From assembly GCA_049613665.1 (NCBI GenBank), contig JBMZCV010000075.1, forward strand, positions 1 to 22,428: a DNA stretch of 22,428 nt, in the 5' to 3' direction. The notes under the pieces are model-generated. The model was not told the DNA's origin. It made no database searches and saw nothing but the letters and a program-made list of their open reading frames with translations. Below, one piece after another: positions 7,873 through 16,550 of the stretch. A program made the position numbers and the translations under genes. The stretch is from JBMZCV01 sp049613665. Lineage in GTDB: Bacteria; Bacteroidota; Bacteroidia; Chitinophagales; UBA2359. Positions within the stretch are counted from its first letter, which is position 1, and each line of letters opens with the position of its first letter.

Positions 7873-7907
7873 TTTTTGAGAAAAATGCTTTTTTTGTTTC
7901 TCAAAAA
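7873..7907 (+). terminator. Weak hairpin between the C1A peptidase and caspase genes
   Basis: TTTTTGAGAAA (7873-7883) is perfectly complementary to 7897-7907 with a 13-nt loop rich in T. It is AT-rich, and the right arm is followed by A rather than a T run, so it is at best a weak terminator for the C1A gene. It lies about 60 bases before the caspase-gene start. Confidence 0.35.
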
Positions 7908-7968
7908 TATAAGAATAAAACATTTCGTTCATTATTGTGTATCACAATGATAAAAGTTTTAAAAAGTT

Positions 7969-10251
7969 ATGAAAAAAATATATTGTATTATTATATTTTT
8001 ACTCATCAATAGTATTTTTGCTCATATATATGCACAAAAAGATTATGCTTTTTTAGCACCTGTAAAAAAAAGTGGCAAGTGGGGATATATTAACATAGAA
8101 GGTGAATACATTATTTATCCAAAGTTTCAGATGGCAGGAGACTTTGCAGAAAGTGTAGCTGCCGTAAAAATCAACGGTTTGTGGGGGTTTGTAGATGCTA
8201 ATGGAAAGTATGTCATAAAACCACAATTTGATGATGCTTATAGTTTTTCGAAAGGTTTGGCTCGTGCAAAACAACAAAATCATTGGGGATTTATAGACAA
8301 CAATGGAAAGTTTGTGATAAAGCCTTTATTTGAGCAGGCCAATGATTTTGTCGATGGCTTGGCTTTGGTTATGAAAGGTGGCAAATATGGATATATCAAT
8401 ACGGAAGGCAAGTTAGTAATTCCTGCTCAGTTTGACGATGCTTTCGACTTTTCGGAAGGTTTTGCTCTTGTGCTCAACGAAAATGGCCAATGGGGCTATA
8501 TCACAACAGAAAACCATCTGATAGATTTGCCAAACAATAAGGAAGCTTCATCTTTTTTCTCTGAAAGTTTGTCGGTTGTGCAAACCGAAAATAACAAATA
8601 TGGATATGTAGGAGAAAATGGTGCTTTTGTGATACAGCCACAGTTTGATGATGCTTCTCATTTTTCAGAAAACTTGGCGGCCGTTGCAGTAGATAAAAAA
8701 TATGGTTTTATAAATAAAAAAGGAAAATACGTCATTAAAACCGTTTATGAAAATGCGGCTTATTTTTCAGAAAATTTGGCAGCCGTAAAAAGTGGCGACA
8801 AATATGGCTACATTGATACACAGGGAAATTGGATAGTAGCACCTCAGTTTGATGATGCTCAACCGTTTTTAGATGGTTTGGCAAAAATAGAAATTGCTGG
8901 TTTGTTTGGCTTTATCAATAGCAAAGGGCAAACCGTCATTGAGCCTCAATATACTTGGGCATTCGATTTTTCTGAAGGCTTGGCAGCCGTAGAATGGAAA
9001 GGTGCGTTTGGCTATATCAACAAAAATGGCATGAATATCATTGCTCCTCAATTTGAAGACCTTGGCTCATTCAAAAAGGTGGCTGCTCCAACAAATATGA
9101 GTACCAAACCTACTATTAGCTTTTCAGAACATATGCAAACAACTACCGTAGTGCAAGAAAAAGCTTTTCTATTGCAAGCCGAAATAGAATCGAAAACCGA
9201 ACTGCTGGATTATATGATATTGATAAACGACCATTTGTATAATACTAAAGATAGCAATACGAAAGGAAATAATACAAAACCTATCAATAAAACCAAAAAT
9301 GGTACTTATAGCCTTCATATCGAAGCCTTAGTGCCGCTCAACATTGGGCTAAACAAAATTTATTTGACAGCTACAAATGCACATGGTAAAGCACAATCGG
9401 AAGTAAAAGAAATCGTATATGAAAACAACTTAGAGAAACCAAATTTATACATTTTGGCAGTAGGCATTTCTAAATTTGAAAGTAGTGAATACAATATTAA
9501 TTATGCAGATAAAGATGCAGATGATTTTTCAAATGCTTTTGAACAGCAAAAAAGTTTGAGTAGAGAAAAACAATTGTATAATGATATTATTATAAAAAAA
9601 CTGACAAATGAATTGGCTACAAAGCAAAATATTCAGAAAGCCATCATGGAAATTAAAAGACTTGTCACACGCAAAGATTTGTTTATTTTACACATTTCTT
9701 CGCATGGCGAAATAGACAATACCAACGACTATTATATCAGAACTTATGATACGGATAGCGACAAACAATTTCTTTCTATAACAGCACTTTCAAACAAATG
9801 GTTGGTGTCGCAAATCAAAGATTTCGATTGTACAGTTATGCAGTTTTTCGATACCTGCCATAGCGGAAAAGGCGGCGACGACTTATCGGCTATGAAAAGT
9901 GGACGAAATAATATGAATATCGAAACGGCTATTGTAGAACTAAAAGAAGCCTTGAAATCTAAGGCAGTTTATTTCTTTGCTTCTAGCGGAAAACAACAGC
10001 TTTCGCAAGAAAACAAACATTGGAAAAATGGTGCTTTTACAGAAGCTATTTTAGATTGCTTTGCAGAAAAAAAACAACAAACCTTGCATGGGCAAGATAT
10101 TATGGCAGATGCTAATCAAGATGGCTATATCAATACCACCGAATTGGACAATTATGTTTCGAAAGTAGTAAAAACAATTACAAACGGTTTGCAAAGCCCA
10201 AAAACAACTATCGAAAATGGCGAACCTATCAATTTGTTTGTGTTGGACTAA
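7969..10251 (+). CDS. Exported WG-repeat protein with C-terminal caspase-like peptidase domain
   Basis: Residues 1-23 form a signal peptide ending I-Y-A-Q. Ten WG-type beta repeats follow, each about 34-36 residues, with the aromatic-Gly pair at W38, W72, W106, Y140, W175, Y211, Y245, Y279, F313 and F347. Typical units read W-G-F-V-D-A-N-G-K, then P-Q-F-D-D-A and F-S-x-G-L-A. A linker with an Ig-like beta-sandwich look spans about 380-485. The peptidase C14 domain starts near 492 (L-Y-I-L-A-V-G-I), with catalytic H579 in S-S-H-G-E and C630 in F-D-T-C-H-S-G. Near the end, D714-x-N-x-D-G-Y-x-N-x-x-E725 fits a canonical EF-hand calcium loop. WG repeats are generally regarded as binding modules; the target here is unknown. 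With a signal peptide the caspase domain should act outside the cytoplasm. A strong terminator follows at 10286-10324. Confidence 0.92.
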   Translation: MKKIYCIIIFLLINSIFAHIYAQKDYAFLAPVKKSGKWGYINIEGEYIIYPKFQMAGDFAESVAAVKINGLWGFVDANGKYVIKPQFDDAYSFSKGLARAKQQNHWGFIDNNGKFVIKPLFEQANDFVDGLALVMKGGKYGYINTEGKLVIPAQFDDAFDFSEGFALVLNENGQWGYITTENHLIDLPNNKEASSFFSESLSVVQTENNKYGYVGENGAFVIQPQFDDASHFSENLAAVAVDKKYGFINKKGKYVIKTVYENAAYFSENLAAVKSGDKYGYIDTQGNWIVAPQFDDAQPFLDGLAKIEIAGLFGFINSKGQTVIEPQYTWAFDFSEGLAAVEWKGAFGYINKNGMNIIAPQFEDLGSFKKVAAPTNMSTKPTISFSEHMQTTTVVQEKAFLLQAEIESKTELLDYMILINDHLYNTKDSNTKGNNTKPINKTKNGTYSLHIEALVPLNIGLNKIYLTATNAHGKAQSEVKEIVYENNLEKPNLYILAVGISKFESSEYNINYADKDADDFSNAFEQQKSLSREKQLYNDIIIKKLTNELATKQNIQKAIMEIKRLVTRKDLFILHISSHGEIDNTNDYYIRTYDTDSDKQFLSITALSNKWLVSQIKDFDCTVMQFFDTCHSGKGGDDLSAMKSGRNNMNIETAIVELKEALKSKAVYFFASSGKQQLSQENKHWKNGAFTEAILDCFAEKKQQTLHGQDIMADANQDGYINTTELDNYVSKVVKTITNGLQSPKTTIENGEPINLFVLD

Positions 10252-10285
10252 ACATATCATAACAAATATTTGTAAATAAATACGC

Positions 10286-10324
10286 AAAAGCCTTCATTTC
10301 TACTTAAAGAAATGAAGGCTTTTT
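10286..10324. terminator. Bidirectional terminator between convergent protease genes
   Basis: AAAAGCCTTCATTTCT (10286-10301) pairs perfectly with 10309-10324 or a register one base away, round a short ACTTAA-like loop, and a T run continues on both strands. It starts 35 bases past the stop of the caspase gene and lies 24 bases past the stop of the leftward aspartic protease gene. Confidence 0.9.
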
Positions 10325-10347
10325 GATTCTGCCACTTGCTGTTTATT

Positions 10348-11205
10348 TTACTCACTCTTTTCTTTTTTCAAATACAATTGCTGCTTTGCATAATCAATAA
10401 CCACTTTATAATCAATAAACAAATCAGCTCCTAAAATTCCATCAATATTAACTTTTGATAAATGTCGTAAAGATTTTTGTATTTCCTGCAAATCAAGTAC
10501 CGCAAAACTATAATAAGTCTGCAACCATTCGCCAATTTGAAAAGTGTTGGCTATCGCATCAGATTTCGTCACTTCAGTTTCGCCCAAACCACTACTTTCT
10601 TGCTTTATTTTCTGCAATACTAAACCCAAATCGCCAGCCAATGGATAATTGAAACAACTTTGGTTTGCTCCTGTATCTAAAATAAAATACACCTCATTTT
10701 TTTTGTTAATCTTACTTTTTAGCAAAATATGATTTGTCTCGCCAATTTCAAAATCAACAATATGGTCATGCAAATACAACTTTTGCTGTCCATAATCAAT
10801 GCTTGCTTGCTGCTCTATCAAAAAATCTGCTCCCAAAATTCCTGCTAATGGAAACTTCAATAAAGGATTTAAAGCATTGCTAATATGCGAAAAATCTAAT
10901 ACTGAAAAAGGCATATCAATGCTTGTCCAAGAACCCAACTGCAAATGCCTCAGCCTTGTGTGATAATGTATAGTATGTTGATTCGCAAAGCCAACAGCTT
11001 GCACACTCGAAGCCGAAATATTCAAATTTATTTTTTGGGCAAATCCTGCATCTAAACAACTTTCGCCAGCTCCTGTATCAATAATAAAATGTGTGTGTTG
11101 GCCATTTATTTTTAGCGGAACTAAAATATGCTGAGTAGAAAGCAATTGAAATGGAAGGGAAACGTAGCTTTGAGACTGATAAATATCTGTGGAAAATGAG
11201 AACAT
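10348..11205 (-). CDS. Tandem retropepsin-like aspartic protease
   Basis: This 285-residue protein contains two copies of a retropepsin-like half. The first has F-I-I-D43-T-G-A and ends with G-I-L-G-A-D (122-127) and I-D-Y-x-x-Q-K-L-Y-L. The second has F-I-L-D177-T-G-A and ends with G-I-L-G-A-D (256-261) and I-D-Y-A-K-Q-Q-L-Y-L. Retroviral-type enzymes form their active site from two D-T-G loops, one per subunit. Here both are in one chain with both aspartates kept, so a monomeric active site is plausible. I see no signal peptide or membrane span, so it is probably cytoplasmic unless the start is wrong. No inhibitor or obvious substrate gene adjoins it. It is convergent with the caspase gene and divergent from ctaA (165-base gap). 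Confidence 0.85.
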   Translation of the reverse strand: MFSFSTDIYQSQSYVSLPFQLLSTQHILVPLKINGQHTHFIIDTGAGESCLDAGFAQKINLNISASSVQAVGFANQHTIHYHTRLRHLQLGSWTSIDMPFSVLDFSHISNALNPLLKFPLAGILGADFLIEQQASIDYGQQKLYLHDHIVDFEIGETNHILLKSKINKKNEVYFILDTGANQSCFNYPLAGDLGLVLQKIKQESSGLGETEVTKSDAIANTFQIGEWLQTYYSFAVLDLQEIQKSLRHLSKVNIDGILGADLFIDYKVVIDYAKQQLYLKKEKSE

Positions 11206-11370
11206 CGTTTTTTATTTGAGAAAAACAAAACAAAATAGTTTTGCTAAAAACTTAGACGATAAAAATTTTAGTTTGATACACATATTTTTAAACAAATTGC
11301 AATATTTTTTTAACCTTTGCAACAACTTTAGCGTTTCTTTCAAACAGATGAAAATTATATTAAGATATTT

Positions 11371-12405
11371 ATGGAAAATAAAAAACAACTAGGATATTTG
11401 CTCATTCTCGTGTTATTTGTCATTTATATTCAAGTTATGGTCGGAGGCATCACTCGGCTAACAGGCTCGGGCTTGTCGATGACAGACTGGAAAATCGTGA
11501 CAGGCACTATTCCACCACTCAACGAGGCTGAATGGATGGTAGAGTTTGAACAATATAAAGCTACGCCACAATACCAAAAACTCAATAAAGGCATGAGCCT
11601 CACCCAATTTCAGTCTATCTATTTTTGGGAATGGCTACATCGTGTTTGGGGCCGCTGGGGATTTATGTTTTTGCTGGCAATTTTCGCCTATTTTTTATTC
11701 AAAAAGAAACTTTCTCGAACCGAGATAAAGCGATTTGCCATCGTTTTGGTGCTGTATATTTGTCAAGGTTTGCTCGGTTGGATTATGGTAAAAAGCGGCT
11801 TAGTCGATATGCCTTGGGTTAGCCATTATCGGCTGACGGCACATCTCTGTCTAGCCATTTTTTTATTTGCTTATATACTCTGGTTTGTTGCCGATATTTT
11901 TGTGCCAAAAGATGCTCTGATTCAAAACGAAAAACTTCGCAAGTTTGCCTTTTTCATCATTGTCATCATGATTATTCAAATCATTTTTGGCGGTTTTATG
12001 TCTGGCCTGCGAGCAGCAATGAACTATCCTTCTTGGCCAGACATGAATGGACAATACCTGCCCGATAACTTGTTTTTTATGAAGCCTTTTTGGAAAAATT
12101 TTGGCGAAAATGTAACTACTATCCAATTTACACACCGAAATATTGCCTATTTATTGACTATTCTCATACTTGTTTTTTGGCAAAAAGCACGGCATTTGCC
12201 TACCGCAAATCCATATTTTCGCCCTTCGATTCACCTGCTTTTATTCGTATTGATAACGCAAGTTTCGCTAGGCATTCTTGTGCTACTCAATTCAAAACAA
12301 GGCATTCCCGTAGATTTAGGTGTTGCTCATCAAGCTGTTGGTTTATTGCTATTGAGCACAATGTTGTTTATTCGATTTCAGTTTCAAAAATTGCCCAAAA
12401 TATAA
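11371..12405 (+). CDS. ctaA: Heme A synthase (CtaA/COX15 family)
   Basis: CtaA oxidises the C8 methyl group of heme O to a formyl group, giving heme A for aa3-type cytochrome oxidases; it is an inner-membrane enzyme. The 344-residue protein has about eight membrane spans. The family signature V-G-G-I-T-R-L-T-G-S-G-L-S-M-T-D-W lies at about 24-40. Candidate heme-ligand histidines are H90 (W-E-W-L-H-R), H158 (R-L-T-A-H-L), H255 (F-T-H-R-N) and H320 (V-A-H-Q-A-V-G), in the spacing expected from an internal duplication. The sequence resembles the longer COX15-like type with the Y-x-x-x-P-x-Y-x-x-L-N insert after the first span. The ATG at 11371 gives M-E-N-K-K-Q-L-G before the first span. No other cytochrome oxidase gene is in the window. 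It shares a palindromic terminator with the next gene. Confidence 0.95.
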   Translation: MENKKQLGYLLILVLFVIYIQVMVGGITRLTGSGLSMTDWKIVTGTIPPLNEAEWMVEFEQYKATPQYQKLNKGMSLTQFQSIYFWEWLHRVWGRWGFMFLLAIFAYFLFKKKLSRTEIKRFAIVLVLYICQGLLGWIMVKSGLVDMPWVSHYRLTAHLCLAIFLFAYILWFVADIFVPKDALIQNEKLRKFAFFIIVIMIIQIIFGGFMSGLRAAMNYPSWPDMNGQYLPDNLFFMKPFWKNFGENVTTIQFTHRNIAYLLTILILVFWQKARHLPTANPYFRPSIHLLLFVLITQVSLGILVLLNSKQGIPVDLGVAHQAVGLLLLSTMLFIRFQFQKLPKI

Positions 12406-12414
12406 AGCTTAGTC

Positions 12415-12454
12415 AAAAGCAATTATTCACAAAATTTTGTGAATAATTGCTTTT
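12415..12454. terminator. Perfect 40-bp palindromic bidirectional terminator
   Basis: AAAAGCAATTATTCACAAAA (12415-12434) is followed at once by its exact complement (12435-12454), so the stem has no spare loop bases. T runs lie at both ends. It sits 9 bases after the ctaA stop and 39 bases beyond the stop of the convergent DUF3667 gene, and can serve both. Confidence 0.9.
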
Positions 12455-12493
12455 TGTTTTTAGATAAAACCTCTGCTTTAAATGAAAAGCAAG

Positions 12494-13297
12494 TTATATC
12501 GTAGCCAAAGAAAGTGCATCTATCAACCCTCGATAAACTTGAATAATAAAGTTGATGAGGAAAATAGCAATACAGCTTTTGAAAATCGTTAGTGGCCAAG
12601 TATCTTGATATACTTTTTTGTGAGCTACCGAAAAGTATAAAAGTTGTAGAACTGTAACAGGAATGATAAAATAATATTTTGAAGTTTGGAAAGGTAGCAG
12701 TTCCAAAAAAATGAAACAAAAACTACTCATCAACAACATAAATGAAAAATAATGTACTGCAAAAATAAAATGCTTACCTAGCAAAATCCGTTTTCTGAAA
12801 TTGAGCAAAGCCACAAAGCCAGCTACAAAAGGCAATAATAAGAATAGCAAACTTTTGGATAAAAAATTAGATTGTTTGTCATACAATACAGCAACTTCTG
12901 CTTTTGTAATATCCCTTATTGCAGCCATTTCATTCACGGTTTGCAATACACTTCCATTGTTGTTTTCTGCCATAAAATACCATTTTGCTGGCGTTCGCAA
13001 AATATCTATTTCCGACAAAAAAAGAAAAAAGAAAATATTGGTTAGCACAAAAATCTGAAAAGGCGATATGTAAGGTTTTCGAATACCCTTGATATATGAA
13101 ACCGTCAAATGGCCAGGCCGCAAAGCGAAAAAATATAACGTTCTTAGGGTTTTTGAATCAAAGTTGAGCAGATTATTAAACATCTTTCCCAAGAGTTGAA
13201 ACAAAGAAAAATCTTTATCAGTAATAACTTTTTCGCCACAGTTGGAACAAAAATTTCCTTCAAACTCGGTTTCACAATTTAAACAAATACATTTCAT
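12494..13297 (-). CDS. DUF3667-type zinc-ribbon membrane protein
   Basis: The 267-residue protein opens with a zinc-ribbon-like cysteine cluster, C5-x-x-C8 and C17-x-x-C20 (F-C-S-N-C-G-E). A soluble segment follows, with F-D-S-K-T-L-R-T-L near 46 and L-R-P-G-H-L-x-x-x-Y-I-K-G-I-R-K-P-Y-I near 59-77. Four or five membrane spans start near 80. This order is the DUF3667 pattern common in Bacteroidota. No function is established that I know of. Start choice is clear because the cysteines begin at residue 3. It stands alone, convergent with ctaA. Confidence 0.85.
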   Translation of the reverse strand: MKCICLNCETEFEGNFCSNCGEKVITDKDFSLFQLLGKMFNNLLNFDSKTLRTLYFFALRPGHLTVSYIKGIRKPYISPFQIFVLTNIFFFLFLSEIDILRTPAKWYFMAENNNGSVLQTVNEMAAIRDITKAEVAVLYDKQSNFLSKSLLFLLLPFVAGFVALLNFRKRILLGKHFIFAVHYFSFMLLMSSFCFIFLELLPFQTSKYYFIIPVTVLQLLYFSVAHKKVYQDTWPLTIFKSCIAIFLINFIIQVYRGLIDALSLATI

Positions 13298-13749
13298 ATA
13301 TATAGAATATTTAAAAGTTTTAAGTGATTACAAAATAAACTACCACAATTTTTTAATTTTTGCACAAACTTTAAATAGCTCATAGAATAAAAAAGAAAAT
13401 AAAGCATTTTATTTAGCAAAAAATACGATATTTGCTAAACTTTGTTAAGAGGCTGTTTAAAGTTTGTTTTTTTTAAATCAAAAAAAATAATCAGACAAAT
13501 TTATTCTACAAATTGTGGAAGCTCACACCTTATTTTTTCAAGGCATGAGCATCAAATTGTTTTATTATTGAATAGTGCTTGCCACTTAAAATTTAAACAA
13601 CCTCAAAAAAACCATATCAATTTTGTTTTTTTATTTGTACACAAATTTATAAAAAAATAAAAAAATATGAACAATCGCTTTTTTCAGCCAAACAACACAA
13701 ACAAAACAATCACGCAAAAGAAAGACTTGATTAATCAACCTTATTTTTT
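13298..13749. other. Spacer upstream of sucA with a repeat element
   Basis: No credible gene lies here. The 72-codon frame starting at 13442 coincides with the repeat element at 13449-13604 and is low-complexity K, F and N. The last 145 bases before sucA are AT-rich and should hold the sucA promoter; I cannot assign -33 and -7 boxes with confidence. The DUF3667 promoter should lie near 13300-13380. Confidence 0.6.
13449..13604 (+). repeat. Dispersed palindromic element, copy 6, with outer inverted ends
   Basis: The inner part (about 13489-13588) follows the family order: CAGACAAAT, TTGTGGAAGCTCACACCTT, CAAGGCATGAGC, then TTATTGAATAGTGCTTGCCACTTA (written here in pieces). It is diverged but collinear with the copy at 21812-21914. 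It is enclosed by GAGGCTGTTTAAA (13449-13461) and TTTAAACAACCTC (13592-13604), complementary at 12 of 13 bases. The right outer end is repeated exactly at 5834-5846, and a TTAA(A/G)AGSCTGTTTAAA-like stretch also precedes the copy at 16613. Confidence 0.65.
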
Positions 13750-16500
13750 ATGGAATCTTATTCGTACATATCTAACGCCCATCCTGCCTTTATAGAGGCT
13801 TTATACAATGATTATAAACAAAATGCTGAATCAGTAGATATCGGCTGGCAGAAATTTTTTGAAGGCTTCGACTATGCTACCATTGGCACAAATGGTACTA
13901 GCTCTACAACCACAACTGCCATACCAGAGTCGCTCGATAGACAAACACTACTGGACGAACTCAAAGTGTTTAATCTTGTGCGAGCTTATCGCCACAAAGG
14001 CCACTTGGAAGCTACCACAAATCCTATAAAAAAACGAAAAGACCGAAAAGCACGCCTTCAGTTGGCTGATTTCGGACTTACTGAGGCTGACCTTGACCGC
14101 AAATTTTATGCAGGAAATCAAGTTGGCTTAGGACAAACAAGCTTGAGAAATATTGTAGCCAAACTTCGAGAGATTTATTGCGGTTCTATCGGTATCGAAT
14201 ACACTTATGTAAATGATAAGAAGGCTTTTGAATGGTTGCAAAATCAAATTGAGCAACGCACAAACGATTATGGCTTATCAATAGATAACAAAAAACGTAT
14301 TTTATCAAAACTGAACGAAACAGTTGTTTTCGAGCAGTTTTTGCACACAAAATACATTGGTCAAAAGCGTTTTTCGCTAGAAGGTGGCGAATCTACTATT
14401 CCAGCCTTAGACATGATTATTCAGACTGCTGCCAACTCTAAAGTGAAAGAAGTCGTTATTGGTATGGCTCACCGTGGTCGCCTCAATGTATTGGCCAATA
14501 TTATGGGCAAAACTTATGAGCAAATTTTTAGCGAATTTGAAGGCATACAGCCTGCCGAAACTATGGGCGATGGCGATGTAAAATACCATTTAGGTTTTGA
14601 TGCTCAAATAGAAATGGGCAATAACGAAAAAATCGACCTCAAATTGGTGCCAAACCCTTCGCACCTCGAAGCAGTAAACCCTGTTGTGCAAGGTTTTTCT
14701 CGTGCAAAAGCAGATGTCGTTTATGGCTCTGAATACGATAGCATTTTGCCAATTTTGATTCATGGCGATGCTGCCATTGCAGGCCAAGGCGTAGTATATG
14801 AAGTGGTGCAAATGTCGCAATTGGAAGGCTATAATGTGGGCGGAACGATACATTTTGTCATCAACAATCAAATTGGTTTCACAACAGATTTTGACGATGC
14901 ACGCTCGGCTGACTACTGCACAAGTGTGGCGAGTTTGGTGCAAGCTCCTGTGCTGCATGTCAATGGCGACGATGTAGAAGCAGTTGTTTTTGCCGCAAAA
15001 GTTGCAGCCGAATATCGCCAACAATTCAATAGCGATATTTTTATTGATATGGTTTGCTACCGAAAACACGGACACAACGAAGGCGACGACCCACAATATA
15101 CGCAGCCAGAGATGTATAGTTTTATCAAAAAACACAAAAACCCTCGTGAGTTATATTCTGCTCTTTTGGCCGAAAAAGGTGAAATAGAAAGTGCTTTAGC
15201 CGATAAAATGAATAAAGAATTTTGGGACTTATTGCAAAAACGCCTCGACATGGTGCGAGAGCAGCCTTTGCCTTATGAGTATCAAGAGCCAGAAAAAGCA
15301 TGGCTTTCGCTCCGACAATCTACTCGTGAAGACTTCGATATATCGCCGCTTACAGGAATTAATGATGAGCAAATCGGCAAAATAGTGAAAGGAGTTACCA
15401 ATTTGCCCGAAGGATTTACGCCTTTGCGTAAGGTGCAAAAAATGTTTGACAAGCGCCGAAAAATAATGCAAGAAGACAATACCATTGATTGGGCTGCTGG
15501 CGAACTGATGGCTTATGCAAGCATTCTCTTGGAAGGTAGCAATGTCAGAATGAGCGGACAAGATGTGAAACGTGGCACATTTTCGCACCGTCATGCAGTA
15601 TTGAGAGATGCCAAAACTTTTGAACAACACAATCGCTTAAACCATATTGTAGCAAACCAAAAAGCTAAATTTTTGGTATATAACTCTCTATTATCAGAGT
15701 TTGGCGTGTTAGGTTTTGAGTTTGGTTATGCAATGGCTTCTCCCAACTCATTGGTTATTTGGGAAGCCCAATTTGGCGACTTTTCCAATGGTGCTCAAAG
15801 CATGATAGACCAATTTATTACATCTTCGGAAAGCAAATGGCAACGTATGGCTGGCCTTGTTATGCTTTTGCCACATGGCTACACAGGTATGGGGCCAGAA
15901 CATTCGAGTGCTAGATTGGAACGATATTTACAGGCTTGTGCAGAGCAAAACATTTGCGTAGCCAATATCACAACACCAGCCAATTTCTTTCATATTATTC
16001 GTCGCCAACAGCATCGTCCATTTCGCAAACCTTTGATTGTGATGTCGCCAAAATCATTGCTTCGTCACCCAAAATGTGTATCAAACACTAGCGAAATCAT
16101 GGAAGGTACTCGTTTTCAAGAAATAATAGACGATAGTTTTGTGCAAAATCCTACCGATGTAAAGCGGATTTTGATGTGCACAGGCAAATTGTATTACGAA
16201 TTGGCGGCTCATCAAGAAAAAAACAATAGACAAGATATAGCTATTGTTAGGCTTGAACAATTATATCCTTTAGCAACCAATCAGTTAGACGAAATTTTTG
16301 CTAAATATGCCAATGCCGAAAAAGTTTGGGTACAAGAAGAACCTGCCAATATGGGTGCTTTGTGGCATTTGAAACATCGTTTAGACCATATTGATTTCCG
16401 ATATATTGCTCGAAAAAATAGTGCTTCGCCAGCAACAGGCTACAAAAAGCAACACGAAAAAGAACAAGCGAAAATTATTCGTAGAGCTTTTGCAGACTAA
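13750..16500 (+). CDS. sucA: 2-oxoglutarate dehydrogenase E1 component
   Basis: This is the thiamine-diphosphate-dependent decarboxylase of the 2-oxoglutarate dehydrogenase complex. It converts 2-oxoglutarate to a succinyl group passed to the lipoyl arm of SucB, in the TCA cycle. At 916 residues it has the usual length. The N-terminus (Y-I-S-N-A-H-P-A-F-I-E) carries the E2-binding segment typical of the family. Active-site and cofactor motifs are present: G-M-A-H241-R-G-R-L-N-V, H-G-D-A-A-I-A-G-Q-G at about 338-347, and I-N-N-Q-I-G-F-T-T at 371-379. In the C-terminal transketolase-like half there are W-E-A-Q-F-G-D-F-x-N-G-A-Q and L-P-H-G-Y-x-G-M-G-P-E-H-S-S-A-R. SucB lies downstream on the same strand, but 432 bases away behind a hairpin and two repeats. 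The E3 subunit gene is not in the window. Confidence 0.97.
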   Translation: MESYSYISNAHPAFIEALYNDYKQNAESVDIGWQKFFEGFDYATIGTNGTSSTTTTAIPESLDRQTLLDELKVFNLVRAYRHKGHLEATTNPIKKRKDRKARLQLADFGLTEADLDRKFYAGNQVGLGQTSLRNIVAKLREIYCGSIGIEYTYVNDKKAFEWLQNQIEQRTNDYGLSIDNKKRILSKLNETVVFEQFLHTKYIGQKRFSLEGGESTIPALDMIIQTAANSKVKEVVIGMAHRGRLNVLANIMGKTYEQIFSEFEGIQPAETMGDGDVKYHLGFDAQIEMGNNEKIDLKLVPNPSHLEAVNPVVQGFSRAKADVVYGSEYDSILPILIHGDAAIAGQGVVYEVVQMSQLEGYNVGGTIHFVINNQIGFTTDFDDARSADYCTSVASLVQAPVLHVNGDDVEAVVFAAKVAAEYRQQFNSDIFIDMVCYRKHGHNEGDDPQYTQPEMYSFIKKHKNPRELYSALLAEKGEIESALADKMNKEFWDLLQKRLDMVREQPLPYEYQEPEKAWLSLRQSTREDFDISPLTGINDEQIGKIVKGVTNLPEGFTPLRKVQKMFDKRRKIMQEDNTIDWAAGELMAYASILLEGSNVRMSGQDVKRGTFSHRHAVLRDAKTFEQHNRLNHIVANQKAKFLVYNSLLSEFGVLGFEFGYAMASPNSLVIWEAQFGDFSNGAQSMIDQFITSSESKWQRMAGLVMLLPHGYTGMGPEHSSARLERYLQACAEQNICVANITTPANFFHIIRRQQHRPFRKPLIVMSPKSLLRHPKCVSNTSEIMEGTRFQEIIDDSFVQNPTDVKRILMCTGKLYYELAAHQEKNNRQDIAIVRLEQLYPLATNQLDEIFAKYANAEKVWVQEEPANMGALWHLKHRLDHIDFRYIARKNSASPATGYKKQHEKEQAKIIRRAFAD

Positions 16501-16550
16501 TTATTTTTCAGAAAAAAGATAAAAAATTAAGTCTATTCAAATTTTAAAAA

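Noticed and set aside
11189..11392. 67-codon frame overlapping the ctaA start
   Set aside because: It lies in the ctaA-protease promoter gap, is N/F/K-rich, and overlaps the well-supported CtaA N-terminus in another frame.
12423..12719. 98-codon minus-strand frame at the ctaA-DUF3667 junction
   Set aside because: It runs through the 40-bp palindromic terminator and lies in another frame of the DUF3667 gene.
13442..13660. 72-codon frame before sucA
   Set aside because: It coincides with the palindromic element at 13449-13604 and its translation is K/F/N-rich; no protein features.
14590..15135. 181-codon open frame on the minus strand inside sucA
   Set aside because: It is antisense to a fully conserved enzyme gene, has a C/H/F/I-rich composition unlike a protein, and arises from codon bias on the sense strand.
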